Shown here: piece after piece, positions 50,767 through 58,744 of the stretch
Position numbering within the stretch: position 1 is the first letter of the stretch
Layout of the letters: every line of letters begins with the position of its first letter
DNA from: Actinophytocola algeriensis
GTDB lineage: Bacteria > Actinomycetota > Actinomycetes > Mycobacteriales > Pseudonocardiaceae
Direction: 5' to 3'
Assembly (NCBI RefSeq): GCF_014203735.1
Contig: NZ_JACHJQ010000011.1
Coordinates: forward strand, 186,001-250,000
Length of the DNA stretch: 64,000 nucleotides
Made by a program: the position numbers and the translations under genes
The notes under the pieces: model-generated
The model's database searches: none
What the model was told of the DNA's origin: nothing
Seen by the model: only the letters and a program-made list of their open reading frames with translations

Positions 50767-52308
50767 ATGAACAACCAGTGGAACCCCGAGCCGGCACAGC
50801 TGTCGAACGGCAGTGCCGTTCCCGGTAGTGACGACCGGCCCCGGCTCGGGCCACGCCCTTCTGTGCACCCTCCCGTCGACCCTGGCGCGGCCGCCGCGTT
50901 CGGCCGCCCGTCCGGCGTCGATGGGGCGTTTTCCCCCCGCTCACCGCAGCAGCAGCCCACGTTCGGTGAGCTGAAGACCGCGCCACCCGCGCCCGAGGCA
51001 CTGGCGTCCGCGTTCGGCAGGCCCGAAGGCAACCAGGAGCTGCTGCAGCGCCCACCCTCGGACGAGCACGGCGCCGACGGCGTCGACCCGTGGGACGCGG
51101 ATGCCGCGCATGACCCGTGGCGTGACCCGTCGGCCGGTGCGGTCATCGGCCCGCCTGCCGTCGGCCCGGAGAAGACCGACGACGACGGCGAGTCGGCCCC
51201 CAGGCCGGCCGCGCAGCTGCTGAGCCTGCCGGAGGTGCTGTTCGGCCGCCGGGTGAAGGTGTCCGCGCTCGTGCTGCTGGCCGTGCTCGCGCTGGTCATC
51301 GGCGTCGGCGGCGGGGTGGCCGCGTACTTCATCGCCGACCGGGGCGACCAGCTCACGAGCGACGCCACGCTCGCCGAGGTGACCGCAGGCAAGGAACGGC
51401 CGCCGGGTTCGGTCGCCGACATCGCGCAGCGGGTGCGGCCCGCGGTCGTGACCATCGAGGTGCGCTCCGAACAGGGCGCGGGCGTCGGGTCCGGCGCGGT
51501 GATCGACAGCGGCGGCTACATCCTGACCAACGAGCACGTCGTGACGCTCGGCGGTGCGGTGACCGAAGGCCAGCAGATCACGGTCGTGTTCAACGACGGT
51601 CAGCGCGCCGAGGCGAAGCTCGTCGGGGCGGACCCGAAGATGGACCTCGCGGTCGTGAAGGTCGACTCCGACGTGTCCACGGTGATCCAGCTCGGCAAGT
51701 CCGCGGACCTCGCGGTCGGCGACACCGTCCTCGCGATCGGCTCGCCGCTGGGCGAGACCGACACGGTGACGCTCGGCATCGTCAGTGCGCTGAACCGGCC
51801 GATCGTGGTCGGCGAGGAAGACGGCGTGCCCGCGGTGTACGACGCGATCCAGACCGACGCGGCGATCAACCACGGCAACTCGGGCGGCCCGCTGGTCGAC
51901 TCGACGGGCGCGCTTGTGGGGATCAACACGTCGATCATCTCGACGTCGGAGGAAGGTGGCAGCATCGGTCTCGGCTACGCCATCCCGATCGACGACGCGC
52001 GACCGGTGGCGGAGTCGCTGATCAAGACCGGCAAGGTGAACCACGCCGACCTGGGTGTGAACGCCGCGTCGGTGTCGGCGGAGACGGCCGAGGGCGCCCG
52101 GGTCCAGAACGTCCGCGAAGGCGGCGCCGCCGCCAAGGCGGGTATCAAGCAGAACGACGTCATCCGGAAGGTCGGTGACCGGCCCATCGCGAACGCGGCG
52201 GAGCTGATCGTCGCGGTGCGCCACTACAAGGTCGGCGACACCGTGCCGGTCGTGCTGGCGCGTGATGGGCGAGAGCTGACAGTTCAGGTGACGTTGCAGT
52301 CCGATTGA
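50767..52308 (+). CDS. htrA: HtrA-type membrane serine protease with PDZ domain, 513 aa
   Basis: Envelope quality-control protease. A disordered Pro-rich cytoplasmic region (1 to about 160) precedes one transmembrane helix (ALVLLAVLALVIGVGGGVAAYFIA), a trypsin-like domain with triad H257 (TNEHVV), D293 (KMDLAVVKV) and S372 (HGNSGGPL), and a C-terminal PDZ domain (ADLGVNAASVSAETAEGARV ... AGIKQNDVIRKVGDRPI). It is the Rv1223 counterpart, next to sigE-rseA as in mycobacteria. ATG 50767 is chosen; TTG 50758 is possible. Confidence 0.95.
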   Translation: MNNQWNPEPAQLSNGSAVPGSDDRPRLGPRPSVHPPVDPGAAAAFGRPSGVDGAFSPRSPQQQPTFGELKTAPPAPEALASAFGRPEGNQELLQRPPSDEHGADGVDPWDADAAHDPWRDPSAGAVIGPPAVGPEKTDDDGESAPRPAAQLLSLPEVLFGRRVKVSALVLLAVLALVIGVGGGVAAYFIADRGDQLTSDATLAEVTAGKERPPGSVADIAQRVRPAVVTIEVRSEQGAGVGSGAVIDSGGYILTNEHVVTLGGAVTEGQQITVVFNDGQRAEAKLVGADPKMDLAVVKVDSDVSTVIQLGKSADLAVGDTVLAIGSPLGETDTVTLGIVSALNRPIVVGEEDGVPAVYDAIQTDAAINHGNSGGPLVDSTGALVGINTSIISTSEEGGSIGLGYAIPIDDARPVAESLIKTGKVNHADLGVNAASVSAETAEGARVQNVREGGAAAKAGIKQNDVIRKVGDRPIANAAELIVAVRHYKVGDTVPVVLARDGRELTVQVTLQSD

Positions 52309-52362
52309 CCGGCTACGCTGGATGGCGACGTCGGGTTTGCGTTGCTTCGGAGGTAGGCCACA

Positions 52363-52749
52363 GTGTTCGACAGCATCGGCTGGGCCGAGATCCTCATCTT
52401 GGTCGTGGCGGGCCTGTTCATCCTCGGTCCCGAGCGGCTGCCGTCCGCGGCGGCGTGGCTCGGCCAGAACGTGAGGAAGGTCCGCGAGTACGCGACCGGC
52501 GCACGCGACCAGCTGCGCAACGAGATGGGCGACGACTTCGACGAACTGCGCAAGCCGCTGCAGGACCTGCAGCAACTGCGCAACTTCGACCCGCGGCGCG
52601 CGGTGACGAGGCACCTGTTCGACGACGTGGACACACCGAACGGCGGCACCAAGCCGAACGGCCACACCCCGCCGCCGACCCCCGCACCGACGCGCGAGGA
52701 CCCGAAGCCGCCGTCGGGCAAGCCGTCCTTCGACCCGGACGCGACCTGA
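52363..52749 (+). CDS. tatB: Sec-independent protein translocase subunit TatB, 128 aa
   Basis: Twin-arginine translocation component. The N-terminus [27 protein letters not shown] contains the single transmembrane helix with the TatB glutamate and the conserved GPERLP hinge, then an amphipathic helix ([19 protein letters not shown]) and a disordered Pro-rich tail. GTG 52363 has GGAGG about 9 bases upstream. The stop is followed within 3 bp by the family B array. Confidence 0.95.
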   Translation: MFDSIGWAEILILVVAGLFILGPERLPSAAAWLGQNVRKVREYATGARDQLRNEMGDDFDELRKPLQDLQQLRNFDPRRAVTRHLFDDVDTPNGGTKPNGHTPPPTPAPTREDPKPPSGKPSFDPDAT

Positions 52750-52751
52750 GG

Positions 52752-53505
52752 GCGGCCTCCGGCCCCCGATTTCCAGCGTAGAGCGCGGCACCGACAGGAT
52801 CGGCGTGCCGAGGCGCGGGCTGTGGACAACTGGCTGGCGTCGCTTGTTGGGCGGCCTCCGGGCCCCCGAATCCAGCGTAAGCCGTCGCGCAGACAGAACG
52901 GGGCGCCGAGGCATGGGCTGTGGACAACTGGGTGGCGTCGCTGGTTGGGGTGGCCGTCGGCCCCCGAAATCCTGCCTAGTTCGCGGCACCGACAAAACAG
53001 GTGCGCTGGAGCGAGGCTGTGGACAATTGCTCGGGGCAGCTGGGGGCGAGATGTCTCCGCTGGTCAGTAGGGCTGTTTATGCGGCTCAGCCGAAGGCGTC
53101 GCCAGCTTCACCCGGCGGGTCCGGCGCGGCCCTCGGCCCCCCGAAATTCAGCGTAGTCGCGGGGACCGACAGAAACGGGCGTGCTGCGCGGAGGTTGTGG
53201 ACAACCGCTCAGCGAGTGGCTACGGCGAGGTGTTTCCGCTGGTCAGCAGGGCTGTTGTGCGGCTCAGCCGGGTTGGGATGTCCTCGTGGAGGGCGTTGCC
53301 AGGTCGGTCGTGTGATGGCGTCCGGCGCGGACGTGGCCCTCGGCCCCCCGAAATCCAGCGTAGTCGCGGGGACCGACAGAAACGGTGCGCTGAGCGGAAG
53401 CTGTGGACAACCGGGTGTGCTGTGGACAAACCGGCCCTCGCGGGGTGCGCGAGGGCCGGGATTGTCGGTGGTCTGCCGTAGGCTGGAAACCGGGGGCCGG
53501 AGGCC
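52752..53505. repeat. Family B array: five minus-facing and one plus-facing damage-promoter-like units with six DnaA boxes
   Basis: Fills the whole 767-bp convergent gap between tatB and mrp. Six perfect TGTGGACAA boxes (reverse TTGTCCACA) lie at 52821, 52919, 53018, 53196, 53402 and 53421. Five units read leftward: (T/C)TGTCGGTG-like 9-mer, N8, TANNNT, GGA, then GGGGGCC; their -10/9-mer spans are 52775-52797, 52874-52896, 52973-52995, 53150-53172 and 53357-53379. One unit reads rightward: TTGTCGGTG-N8-TAGGCT at 53462-53484, followed by GGGGGCCGGAGGCC. Unit period is 98 bp for the first two, then about 180-204 bp, with a duplicated filler (53048-53098 and 53226-53276). An 11-bp hairpin lies at 53431-53459. 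No protein gene is credible here. Confidence 0.88.
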
Positions 53506-53516
53506 AAACCCGCACG

Positions 53517-54644
53517 TCAGGCCGGGGAAACCGACAGCATGCGGCCCGCCAGGCCGCGGGCGCGGCTCGACAGTTTCGTCGCGATCTTTGTCAGTTCCTG
53601 TGCGGCTGCCGAGTCCGGGACCGACGTCACGATCGGCTTGCCGTCGTCGCTCGCTTCGCGCAGGCGCGGGTCCAGTGGGACCTGGCCGAGCAGTGGGACG
53701 TCCGCGCCGATGGTCTTCGTCAGCGACGTCGCGACCCGCTGGCCGCCGCCCGCGCCGAACAGGTCCATGCGCGAGCCGTCCGGGAGCTCCAGCCACGACA
53801 TGTTCTCGATCACGCCCGCGATGCGCTGCCGCGTCTGCATGGCGATGGCACCCGCGCGCTCCGCGACCTCGGCCGCCGCCTGCTGCGGGGTGGTCACGAC
53901 CAGCAGTTCGGCGTTCGGCAGCAGTTGCGCCACCGAGATCGCGATGTCCCCGGTGCCCGGGGGCAGGTCGAGGAGCAGCACGTCGAGGTCGCCCCAGAAC
54001 ACGTCGGCCAGGAACTGCTGCAGCGCGCGGTGCAGCATCGGGCCGCGCCACACCACCGGGGTGTTGCCCGGGGTGAACATGGCGATCGAGATGACCTTCA
54101 CGCCGTTGGCGGCCGGCGGGAGGATCATCTTCTCCACGCGGGTCGGCTTGCCGTGGGCGCCGAGCATCCTCGGCACGGAGTGGCCGTAGATGTCCGCGTC
54201 GACGATGCCGACCGACAGGCCGCGCTCGGCCATCGCGACCGCGAGGTTCACCGTCACGCTCGACTTGCCGACGCCGCCCTTGCCGGACGCCACGCAGTAC
54301 ACGCGGGTCATCGAGCCGGGCTCGGCGAACGGGATCTTCGGCTCCTCCGACGAGCCCCGCAGCTTCTGCCGCAGCTCGGTGCGCTGCTGGTCGGACATGA
54401 CGTCCATCTCGACGGTCACGTGCCGCACACCGTCGACGCCGGACGCCGCGTTCGTCACGTCCTCGGTGATCTTGTTGCGCAGCGGGCAACCGGACACGGT
54501 GAGGTAGATCTCTACGTGGACAGTGCCGTTGTCACCGATCGACACGTTCTTGACCATGCCCAGGTCGGTGATCGGCTTGTGGATTTCCGGATCCTGCACG
54601 GTGGCCAGCGCGGCACGCACGGCCTCGACATCTGGAGTGGTCAC
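53517..54644 (-). CDS. mrp: Mrp/ApbC-family iron-sulfur cluster carrier ATPase, 375 aa
   Basis: P-loop ATPase that carries or inserts iron-sulfur clusters. An N-terminal MIP18/DUF59 domain (VRAALATVQDPEIHKPITDLGMV, with SGCPLRNKI) precedes the deviant Walker A GKGGVGKSS (121-129), the SVPRMLG region and DLPPGTGDIAIS. The CxxC cluster ligand pair of canonical Mrp after ENMS is missing (WLELPDGSRMDLFG), as seems usual in actinobacteria. GTG 54644 has TAGCAT 6 bases upstream, and the gene is divergent from marR. Confidence 0.93.
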   Translation of the reverse strand: MTTPDVEAVRAALATVQDPEIHKPITDLGMVKNVSIGDNGTVHVEIYLTVSGCPLRNKITEDVTNAASGVDGVRHVTVEMDVMSDQQRTELRQKLRGSSEEPKIPFAEPGSMTRVYCVASGKGGVGKSSVTVNLAVAMAERGLSVGIVDADIYGHSVPRMLGAHGKPTRVEKMILPPAANGVKVISIAMFTPGNTPVVWRGPMLHRALQQFLADVFWGDLDVLLLDLPPGTGDIAISVAQLLPNAELLVVTTPQQAAAEVAERAGAIAMQTRQRIAGVIENMSWLELPDGSRMDLFGAGGGQRVATSLTKTIGADVPLLGQVPLDPRLREASDDGKPIVTSVPDSAAAQELTKIATKLSSRARGLAGRMLSVSPA

Positions 54645-54650
54645 GCAACC

Positions 54651-54674
54651 ATGCTACGGGCCGTTCCGTAACAT
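54651..54674. promoter_or_regulatory. Divergent leaderless promoters of mrp and marR with small inverted repeat
   Basis: Minus strand: TAGCAT (54656-54651) 6 bases before the mrp GTG. Plus strand: TAACAT (54669-54674) 7 bases before the marR GTG at 54682. Between them TACGG-N6-CCGTA (54655-54670) is a possible binding site for the MarR protein itself. Neither gene has a ribosome-binding site. Confidence 0.6.
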
Positions 54675-54681
54675 CGTCTTC

Positions 54682-55140
54682 GTGCCGGAGCCTGCGGTGA
54701 CCCGGATGCCCACCGGGAAAGAGCTCGACGCTTGGCGATCATTCCTGCGCGCCCACGCGCGGCTGTCCCGGGTGCTCGAAGCGGAACTGGTGGCCGACCA
54801 CCCGATCACACTCGGCGGCTACGACGTGCTGGTCCAGCTCGCGGAGGCGCCGGAACGCAGGCTGCGGATGGCCGAACTGGCCGACGCGGTGCTGCTGTCC
54901 CGCTCCGGCGTGACCCGGCTGGTGGACCGGCTAGAGATGGCAGGCATGGTCACCCGCGAACGCTTCGACGGTGACGGTCGCGGCATCGTGGCGGTTCTCA
55001 CCACGAAGGGTGTCGACACCCTCCGCGCCGCGGCCCGCACCCACCTCGCGGGCGTGGTCCGCCACTTCGTGGAACACCTGAACGAGGACGAACTGGCCTC
55101 GTTCGGCGCGATGTGCTCCCGCCTGGCCGACCAGTGCTGA
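54682..55140 (+). CDS. MarR-family transcriptional regulator, 152 aa
   Basis: Winged-helix dimeric regulator. Core features: YDVLVQLAEAPERRLRMAELADAVLLSRSGVTRLVDRLEMAGMVTRE (wHTH) and the wing RFDGDGRGIVAVLTTKG, with flanking dimerisation helices. The ligand is unknown. The start is set at GTG 54682 because TAACAT is exactly 7 bases upstream; GTG 54697 and ATG 54706 are in-frame alternatives. A strong hairpin follows the stop. Confidence 0.9.
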   Translation: MPEPAVTRMPTGKELDAWRSFLRAHARLSRVLEAELVADHPITLGGYDVLVQLAEAPERRLRMAELADAVLLSRSGVTRLVDRLEMAGMVTRERFDGDGRGIVAVLTTKGVDTLRAAARTHLAGVVRHFVEHLNEDELASFGAMCSRLADQC

Positions 55141-55165
55141 TGCCCTGAAAGACGCTTTCAGGGCA
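55141..55165. terminator. 11-bp perfect terminator hairpin after marR
   Basis: TGCCCTGAAAG (55141-55151) and CTTTCAGGGCA (55155-55165) form a perfect 11-bp stem with a 3-base ACG loop starting on the base after the marR stop, 22 bp from the end of the convergent DUF1003 gene. Hairpins of this sequence type are, as I recall, very common in Amycolatopsis-like genomes. Confidence 0.82.
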
Positions 55166-55186
55166 CCGCCCTGCTGAACCGGCGGG

Positions 55187-55702
55187 TCAGTTCTCCGCCC
55201 AGCGGGCGTCTTCTCGCAGGGTGTCCGCGCTCGGGCGGGGTTTGCGGGGCTTGGCGTTCAGGTCGGTGCGCAGGCGGTCCAGTTCGCTGCGGAGGTAGTC
55301 GCGGGTGGCGACCTCGCCTACCGCCAACCTCAGTGCCGCCAGCTCGCGGGCCAGGAACTCCGTGTCCTCCTTCGTGCGGGCCGCGCGCGCCCGGTCTTCC
55401 TCCAGTGACACCCGGTCACGGTTGTCCTGGCGGTTCTGGGCCAGCAGGATCAGCGGGGCCGCGTACGCCGCCTGGGTGGAGAACGCCAGGTTGAGCAGGA
55501 TGAACGGGTACGGGTCCCAGCGCAGCGTCACCGCCGCCAGGTTCAGCGTGATCCACACGATCACGAGCAGCGTCTGCCAGAACAGGAACTTGCCCGTCCC
55601 CAGGAATCTGGCCAGGCGTTCGGACAGGCGGCCGAACGTCTCTGGGTCGATGGAGACCCGAAAGCCCGGGCGGCGGGGTTGGTCCAGCCGTCGGTCAGGC
55701 AT
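55187..55702 (-). CDS. DUF1003 family membrane protein, 171 aa
   Basis: Two adjacent transmembrane helices (LFWQTLLVIVWITLNLAAV and YPFILLNLAFSTQAAYAAPLILLAQ) with the DUF1003 hallmark WDPYPFILLNLAFSTQAAYAAPLILLAQNRQ, followed by a coiled coil. The function is unknown; the family is often encoded next to MgtE-like or magnesium transport proteins, as here. ATG 55702 overlaps the MgtE-like gene's 3' end by 8 bp. Confidence 0.93.
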   Translation of the reverse strand: MPDRRLDQPRRPGFRVSIDPETFGRLSERLARFLGTGKFLFWQTLLVIVWITLNLAAVTLRWDPYPFILLNLAFSTQAAYAAPLILLAQNRQDNRDRVSLEEDRARAARTKEDTEFLARELAALRLAVGEVATRDYLRSELDRLRTDLNAKPRKPRPSADTLREDARWAEN

Positions 55703-56960
55703 CCGCTGGCTCCTCGTTCGGTGACTCCCGCCAGCCGTGTGGCAGCAGGTGGTCCAGTACGTCGTCCACGGTCACGGCGCCCACCAGGTGGTCGGTGTCG
55801 TCGACGACCGGGGCGCACACCAGGTCGTACGCGGCGAAGTACCTGGTCACCTCGTTCAGCGTCGCCGACGGGGGCAGGCGCGCCAGGTCCGTGTCCAGGG
55901 CGCTGGCCACCAGTTCGCCCGGGGGTTCGCGCAACAAGCGTTGTAGGTGGACGCAGCCCAGGTAGCGGCCCGTGGGCGTCGCGGACGGCGGCCGGCACAC
56001 GAACACCATGCTGGCCAGCGCGGGTGTGATGTCGGGGTTGCGGACCATCGCCAGCGCCTCGGCGATGGGGGCGTCCGGCATCAGCACGATCGGCTCCGGG
56101 GTCATCAGGCCGCCCGCCGTGTCCGCCGAGTACGCCAGCAGGCGCCGGACCGGGTCGGACTCCTGCCGTTCCATCAGGCCCAGCAGCCGCGCCTGCTCCA
56201 TCTCCGACAGCTCCGCCAGCAGGTCCGCGGCGTCGTCGGGGTCCATCGCCTCCAGGACGTCCGCCGCGCGCTCCTCGTCGAGGTGTGCCAGCAGCTCCTT
56301 CTGGTCTTGTTCCGGCAGCTCCTCGAACACGTCCGCGAGCCGCTCGTCGTCGAGGCTGTCCGCCACCTCGTACCTGCGTTTCGCGGGCAGCTCCCGCAGG
56401 GCCGCCGCCACGTCCGCGGCTCGCATGCCCTCGAACACGCTCAACAGGTGCGCCGCGCCCTGGGGCGCCGACGCGAGGTCCGTGACGCCGGGAGCCTCGA
56501 TCTCCTCCCACCGCAGCACCTGGATCGGGCCGCGCCTGGACAGCCTGCCGGTGCGTTCGCGGATCGCGACGCGGCTGAGCACCCAGTCGCGGGTCCTGCT
56601 GGTCTCCATCGCCGCGTCCACCAGGACCGCGTGCGCGCCGGTGCCGACGATCACCGCCCGCGCGTCCAGCAGCTGGCCCACCACCAGCACCTCGTTGGGG
56701 CGCTGGGTGAACCGGCGCAGGTTGACCGAACCCGTCGCGAGCGTCACCGCGTTCGCGTCGATCGACGTCACGCGCAGCATCGGGACGAAGATCCGGCGCC
56801 GGGTCGCGAGCTCCACCACGGGGCCGAGGACCCGGGGTGGCTCGCGGTCGGTGCGCAGCACCACCACCACGTCCCGGATCTTGCCGATCGACTCGCCGTC
56901 GGGTCCGAAGACCGGCAGTCCGGCGAGCTGTGCGACGAAGACCCTGCTCACGGCTCCCAC
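55695..56960 (-). CDS. MgtE-like protein without membrane domain (PRC-barrel, MgtE_N, CBS pair), 421 aa
   Basis: Resembles the cytoplasmic part of the magnesium channel MgtE. A PRC-barrel start (LPVFGPDGESIGKIRDVVV) leads into the MgtE N superhelix (LRELPAKRRYEVADSLDDERLADVFEELPEQDQKELLAHL, LEAMDPDDAADLLAEL) and two CBS domains (TAGGLMTPEPIVLMPDAPIAEALAMVR and the DLVCAPVVDDTDHLVGAVTVDDVLDHLLP region), then stops; the five-helix channel is absent. It may sense Mg2+ or nucleotides and regulate the DUF1003 membrane protein. GTG 56960 has TAGCCT 7 bases upstream (leaderless). Confidence 0.92.
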   Translation of the reverse strand: MGAVSRVFVAQLAGLPVFGPDGESIGKIRDVVVVLRTDREPPRVLGPVVELATRRRIFVPMLRVTSIDANAVTLATGSVNLRRFTQRPNEVLVVGQLLDARAVIVGTGAHAVLVDAAMETSRTRDWVLSRVAIRERTGRLSRRGPIQVLRWEEIEAPGVTDLASAPQGAAHLLSVFEGMRAADVAAALRELPAKRRYEVADSLDDERLADVFEELPEQDQKELLAHLDEERAADVLEAMDPDDAADLLAELSEMEQARLLGLMERQESDPVRRLLAYSADTAGGLMTPEPIVLMPDAPIAEALAMVRNPDITPALASMVFVCRPPSATPTGRYLGCVHLQRLLREPPGELVASALDTDLARLPPSATLNEVTRYFAAYDLVCAPVVDDTDHLVGAVTVDDVLDHLLPHGWRESPNEEPADA

Positions 56961-56979
56961 GCGCGCAAGGCTATCCGGT

Positions 56980-58725
56980 TCACCCTGCTGTGAGCCCGTC
57001 GACGAGGGCCGGGTCGAGCACGTCGGTCAGCTCGTCGTAGGGCATGTCGACGATCTGCGTGCCGCACGCGGTGGCCCTGCTGCCGAACTTCGACAGCTCG
57101 ACGGTGAAGGACGCGTGGTCACGGGTGAACGCCACCAGTACCTCCTTGCCGATGTTCTCGTCGGTCAGGTCCAACCGCGTGGCGCCGGTCCCGATGTCCG
57201 GGCACCCGGTGATCGACTCCACCTTCATCCACCGGTTGGCGAGCATCCCCGCGCCGTCCGGCTGGAACATCTCGGCCGGGGTGAGTGCCGTGCCGGTGTC
57301 CAGGTCCACGGTCACCGTGCGGTAGCTCTGCCACGACGAGTCCGACAGCTGCCCCAGCCGCGGCAGGTTGTCGTAGCGGACGGACACGTACCTCTCGTTC
57401 TGCAGCAGCACGTCCGCCGTGACCTCGATCGACGTCGGGTCGTCCCACCGCTCGTCGCCGGAGTCCCGCAGGTCCTGCCGGATCGAGGCGACGCTGTCCC
57501 GGACGTAGCGCACCGCCGAGTCGACGGGCGCGCGCAGCGCCGCGTTCAGCTCCTCGGCTCGCGGTGACCCGGACAGCTCGACGACCTGCGCGGACACGTC
57601 CATGTTCACGTCGTAGCTCGCCTGCTCGGTCTCGACGCTCACCGCGAACGGTTGCGCGGGCGGCGGGTCGTCGCCGGTCGTGTTCACCACGATCACGGTG
57701 GCGCCGACGACCACCGCCGCGCCCACGACCGCTGCCGCGGCCTTCGCGGCCAGTGCCCCTGCCGCCGTCTTCGCCGCCACCGCCGAGCCCGCGGCTCCGG
57801 CGGCACCCGCACCCGCCGCCGCGGTCCCGCCGGTCGCCGTGAGCACGCCCGTAGACGACACCAGCCACGCCATCGGCGACGCCGCCAGCAGGGTCCCCGC
57901 GTACCCGCCTAGCCGCCGCCACCCGTTCGACTCCCAGTCCTTGCCGTACCCGGCGACCGCGGCGGACTCCAGCTCGGCCACGAACGCGGCCGCGCTCGCG
58001 GGCCGGGTCGCCACGTCCTTCGCCATGCCGCGTGCCACCAGCGCCCGCACCGGCTCCGGCACCGCGGCGACCGGCGGCGCGGCGAACTGGTGCGCGTGGC
58101 GCAGCCGCTCGGTGTCGGTGTCGGTGAACGGGCGGAAACCCGTGACGCACAAGAAGAACACGCACGTCGCCGCATACACGTCCGTCGCCGGTGTGGCGGG
58201 TGCGCCCTGCCACTGCTCGGGTGCCATGTACGCGGGCGTGCCACCGGAATGTCCACTGTGGCCGGACAGCAGCGCGATGCCGAAGTCCACCAGCTTGCTC
58301 TGGTTGTTCGGCTGCACCAGCACGTTGCCCGGCTTGTAGTCGCGGTGCACGGTGCCTGCCTGGTGCGCGGCCGCGAGCCCGAGCAGCGACCCCTTCAGTA
58401 TCGCGAGCGCCGCCTCCGGCGTGAGCGTCCCGTGCCGCGCCAGGATGTCCTTGAGCGACGCCCCGGGCACGGCCTCCATCACGATCGCGGCGCCTTCGCC
58501 GGTCTCCACGAACTGGTACAGCCGCGCCACGTGCGGGCTCACCACGCGGTGCAGGATCGCCGCCTCGTGGCGGAACTGCGCGCGCGACGCCTCGTCGGTC
58601 ACGTGCAGGTACTTGATCGCGACGACCCGGCTCGTCGCGTCGTGGCGGGCCAGCACCACACGCCCGAAACCGCCTTCGCCGAGCACGGTCAGCTGCGTGT
58701 ACCCCGGCACCGTCCACTCAGACAC
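56980..58725 (-). CDS. Transmembrane Ser/Thr protein kinase with DUF3298/RsiV-like extracellular domain, 581 aa
   Basis: Receptor-like Hanks-type kinase. Kinase domain: G-loop GEGGFGRVV, catalytic Lys K38 (VVAIKYL), HRDYKPGN with D129 (the usual HRDLKPxN has Tyr for Leu), DFG at 147-149 and MAPEQW. An Ala/Gly-rich linker leads to one transmembrane helix (about 329-347). The extracytoplasmic part (360-581) contains LDTGTALTPAEMF and resembles DUF3298/RsiV-type domains; no PASTA repeats. GTG 58725 is leaderless (TACGTT, 7-base gap). The ligand is unknown. Confidence 0.9.
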   Translation of the reverse strand: MSEWTVPGYTQLTVLGEGGFGRVVLARHDATSRVVAIKYLHVTDEASRAQFRHEAAILHRVVSPHVARLYQFVETGEGAAIVMEAVPGASLKDILARHGTLTPEAALAILKGSLLGLAAAHQAGTVHRDYKPGNVLVQPNNQSKLVDFGIALLSGHSGHSGGTPAYMAPEQWQGAPATPATDVYAATCVFFLCVTGFRPFTDTDTERLRHAHQFAAPPVAAVPEPVRALVARGMAKDVATRPASAAAFVAELESAAVAGYGKDWESNGWRRLGGYAGTLLAASPMAWLVSSTGVLTATGGTAAAGAGAAGAAGSAVAAKTAAGALAAKAAAAVVGAAVVVGATVIVVNTTGDDPPPAQPFAVSVETEQASYDVNMDVSAQVVELSGSPRAEELNAALRAPVDSAVRYVRDSVASIRQDLRDSGDERWDDPTSIEVTADVLLQNERYVSVRYDNLPRLGQLSDSSWQSYRTVTVDLDTGTALTPAEMFQPDGAGMLANRWMKVESITGCPDIGTGATRLDLTDENIGKEVLVAFTRDHASFTVELSKFGSRATACGTQIVDMPYDELTDVLDPALVDGLTAG

Positions 58726-58744
58726 CTGACGGAACGTAGCGGGA

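Noticed and set aside
52752-53505. CRISPR array
   Set aside because: Unit length is 98-204 bp, spacers are themselves conserved and there are no cas genes.
52805-54076. Open frame spanning the family B array and mrp
   Set aside because: It crosses the repeats and runs antisense to mrp with no ribosome-binding site or domain; repeat translation explains the periodic residues.
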